In this document: positions 63,493 to 64,000 of the stretch, in pieces
How positions within the stretch are numbered: the first letter of the stretch is position 1
How the letters are laid out: each line of letters starts with the position of its first letter
Assembly: GCA_026419775.2 (NCBI GenBank)
Contig: JAOPGA020000078.1
Span: forward strand, 1-64,000
Direction: 5' to 3'
DNA: 64,000 nt
From: Acrasis kona
Lineage: Eukaryota; Heterolobosea; Eutetramitea; Acrasida; Acrasidae
Position numbers and translations under genes: made by a program
The notes under the pieces: generated by a model
What the model saw: the letters and a program-made list of their open reading frames with translations, nothing else
Told to the model about the DNA's origin: nothing
Databases searched by the model: none

Positions 63493-64000
63493 CTATTTTT
63501 TATTTTTAACAACTTGATGGTTTCGTAGTTCTCTCGAAAGTTTACTTAATGGCATACCCATCACATTAAAGTAGCACTATATTAGTTATTAAAATGCACA
63601 ACAAAAATAATCACATACACCGACAATATATTCGACCATCATTCCGCCTCTTCCTTGAATTCCATAGGCACCTGCTTTATCCATCGGCTCGCCTGTGTTG
63701 ATGTAAGCATCAATAAATTCATCTGATAGATCAGAAAATTTCACTTTTGTGCCTTCATAAAAATTTGATATGGAAGGGTTGTTGTTTGCATCTTTTGTTA
63801 CGATGGACACTCCGGTATACACAAAATGTTCGTTTCCACTCAAAAAGCGAAGGATGGATTTGGCATCCTCCTTGTCTTTCGGCTTTTCTAAAATTCTGTC
63901 GCCTAAGTTAACTATTGTATCTGCACTTATAATAAGATCAAAATTCTCGCTTCTTTCCTTCAAAGTATTAAACACGCTCAGTGCTTTACATTCAGCATTT
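63493..64000 (-). CDS. Maf-type nucleoside triphosphate pyrophosphatase (C-terminal part, runs off right edge)
   Basis: Visible exons are 64000-63619 (open at the edge) and 63576-63493, with a 42-nt intron (63618-63577). The reading contains ISADTIV, the catalytic Asp motif of Maf proteins, GEPMDKAGAYGIQGRGG, the nucleotide-binding block, and after the junction VEYIVGCYFNVMGMPL, the conserved family C-terminus. Without the intron the protein would end wrongly in a short Cys-rich tail. Maf enzymes hydrolyse non-canonical nucleotides such as m5UTP, pseudo-UTP or dTTP to monophosphates, cleaning the nucleotide pool. The N-terminus with its SxR motif lies outside the window. Confidence 0.88.

Noticed and set aside
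1-64000. Variant nuclear code with TGA as Trp.
   Set aside because: All long confident genes read to full length without internal TGA and use TGG for Trp; a few genes stop normally at TGA.
1-64000. CRISPR arrays, insertion sequences, rRNA, transposons or viral genes.
   Set aside because: No repeat-spacer pattern, transposase, reverse transcriptase, rRNA block or capsid/polymerase motif was seen on either strand.

Overview
The window is eukaryotic nuclear DNA, most likely from a heterolobosean amoeba (the Naegleria/Acrasis side of the tree). The supports are intergenic spacers of tens to a few hundred bases, many genes with no intron, and about 37 small introns (33-62 nt, one more of only 28 nt in a damaged gene) with GTA- or GTT-type donors. 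Poly(A) signals sit on or beside stop codons, and the gene set mixes animal-like proteins (CKAP2, PCIF1, prominin-like, HUWE1), protist cyclases and bacterial-type enzymes. The genus is an inference; the eukaryotic call is firm.

Layout. 0-8 kb: the N-terminus of a PIP-box protein running off the left edge, two small membrane proteins, a T4 Rnl1-type RNA ligase followed 60 bp later by an EEP-superfamily phosphatase/nuclease, a CKAP2-domain spindle protein and a membrane-anchored 2H phosphoesterase. 8-22 kb: a mitochondrial FAD-oxidoreductase/Rieske fusion, soluble HMG-CoA reductase, a nuclear unknown, a myristoylated propeller-like protein, SepSecS, a five-TM prominin-like protein and a short PMCA-type Ca2+ pump. 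22-33 kb: a BCS1-type AAA ATPase, a frameshifted unknown, two small spliced genes, a 1463-aa ATPase/helical-repeat protein ending in a degenerate cyclase domain, an aldo-keto reductase, tRNA-Met(CAU) and a secreted DUF4874/DUF4832 protein. 33-44 kb: a decayed gene, a PCIF1-type cap methyltransferase, a transmembrane class III cyclase, tRNA-His(GUG), fimbrin, a MAP2K-like kinase and a four-TM protein. 44-64 kb: IBA57, a ROK fructokinase, an unknown, an eight-exon M-I-T/VPS9 Rab5-GEF-like protein, an 11-kb HUWE1/UPL/TOM1-type HECT ligase, a TBC RabGAP, a coiled-coil KEN-box protein and a Maf pyrophosphatase running off the right edge.

Genes with related jobs: Rnl1 ligase and EEP enzyme (RNA ends), PCIF1 (cap methylation), SepSecS (selenocysteine), two cyclase-fold proteins and a MAP2K (signalling), VPS9 and TBC proteins (Rab cycle), IBA57 (Fe-S), FAD-Rieske and BCS1 (mitochondria). 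Clustering is not operonic; most neighbours are simply close.

Two points affect all gene models. Splice sites were placed by hand and checked by reading frame and, where possible, by family motifs. Several genes carry one-base shifts exactly at A/T homopolymers, which looks like unpolished long-read consensus error; there is also one N, at 7139. The most unusual items are the Rnl1-EEP pair, the ATPase fused to a dead cyclase, the Asn-to-Arg change in the membrane cyclase, the PCIF1 and CKAP2 homologues outside animals, and the hidden small spliced gene at 25.1-25.5 kb.
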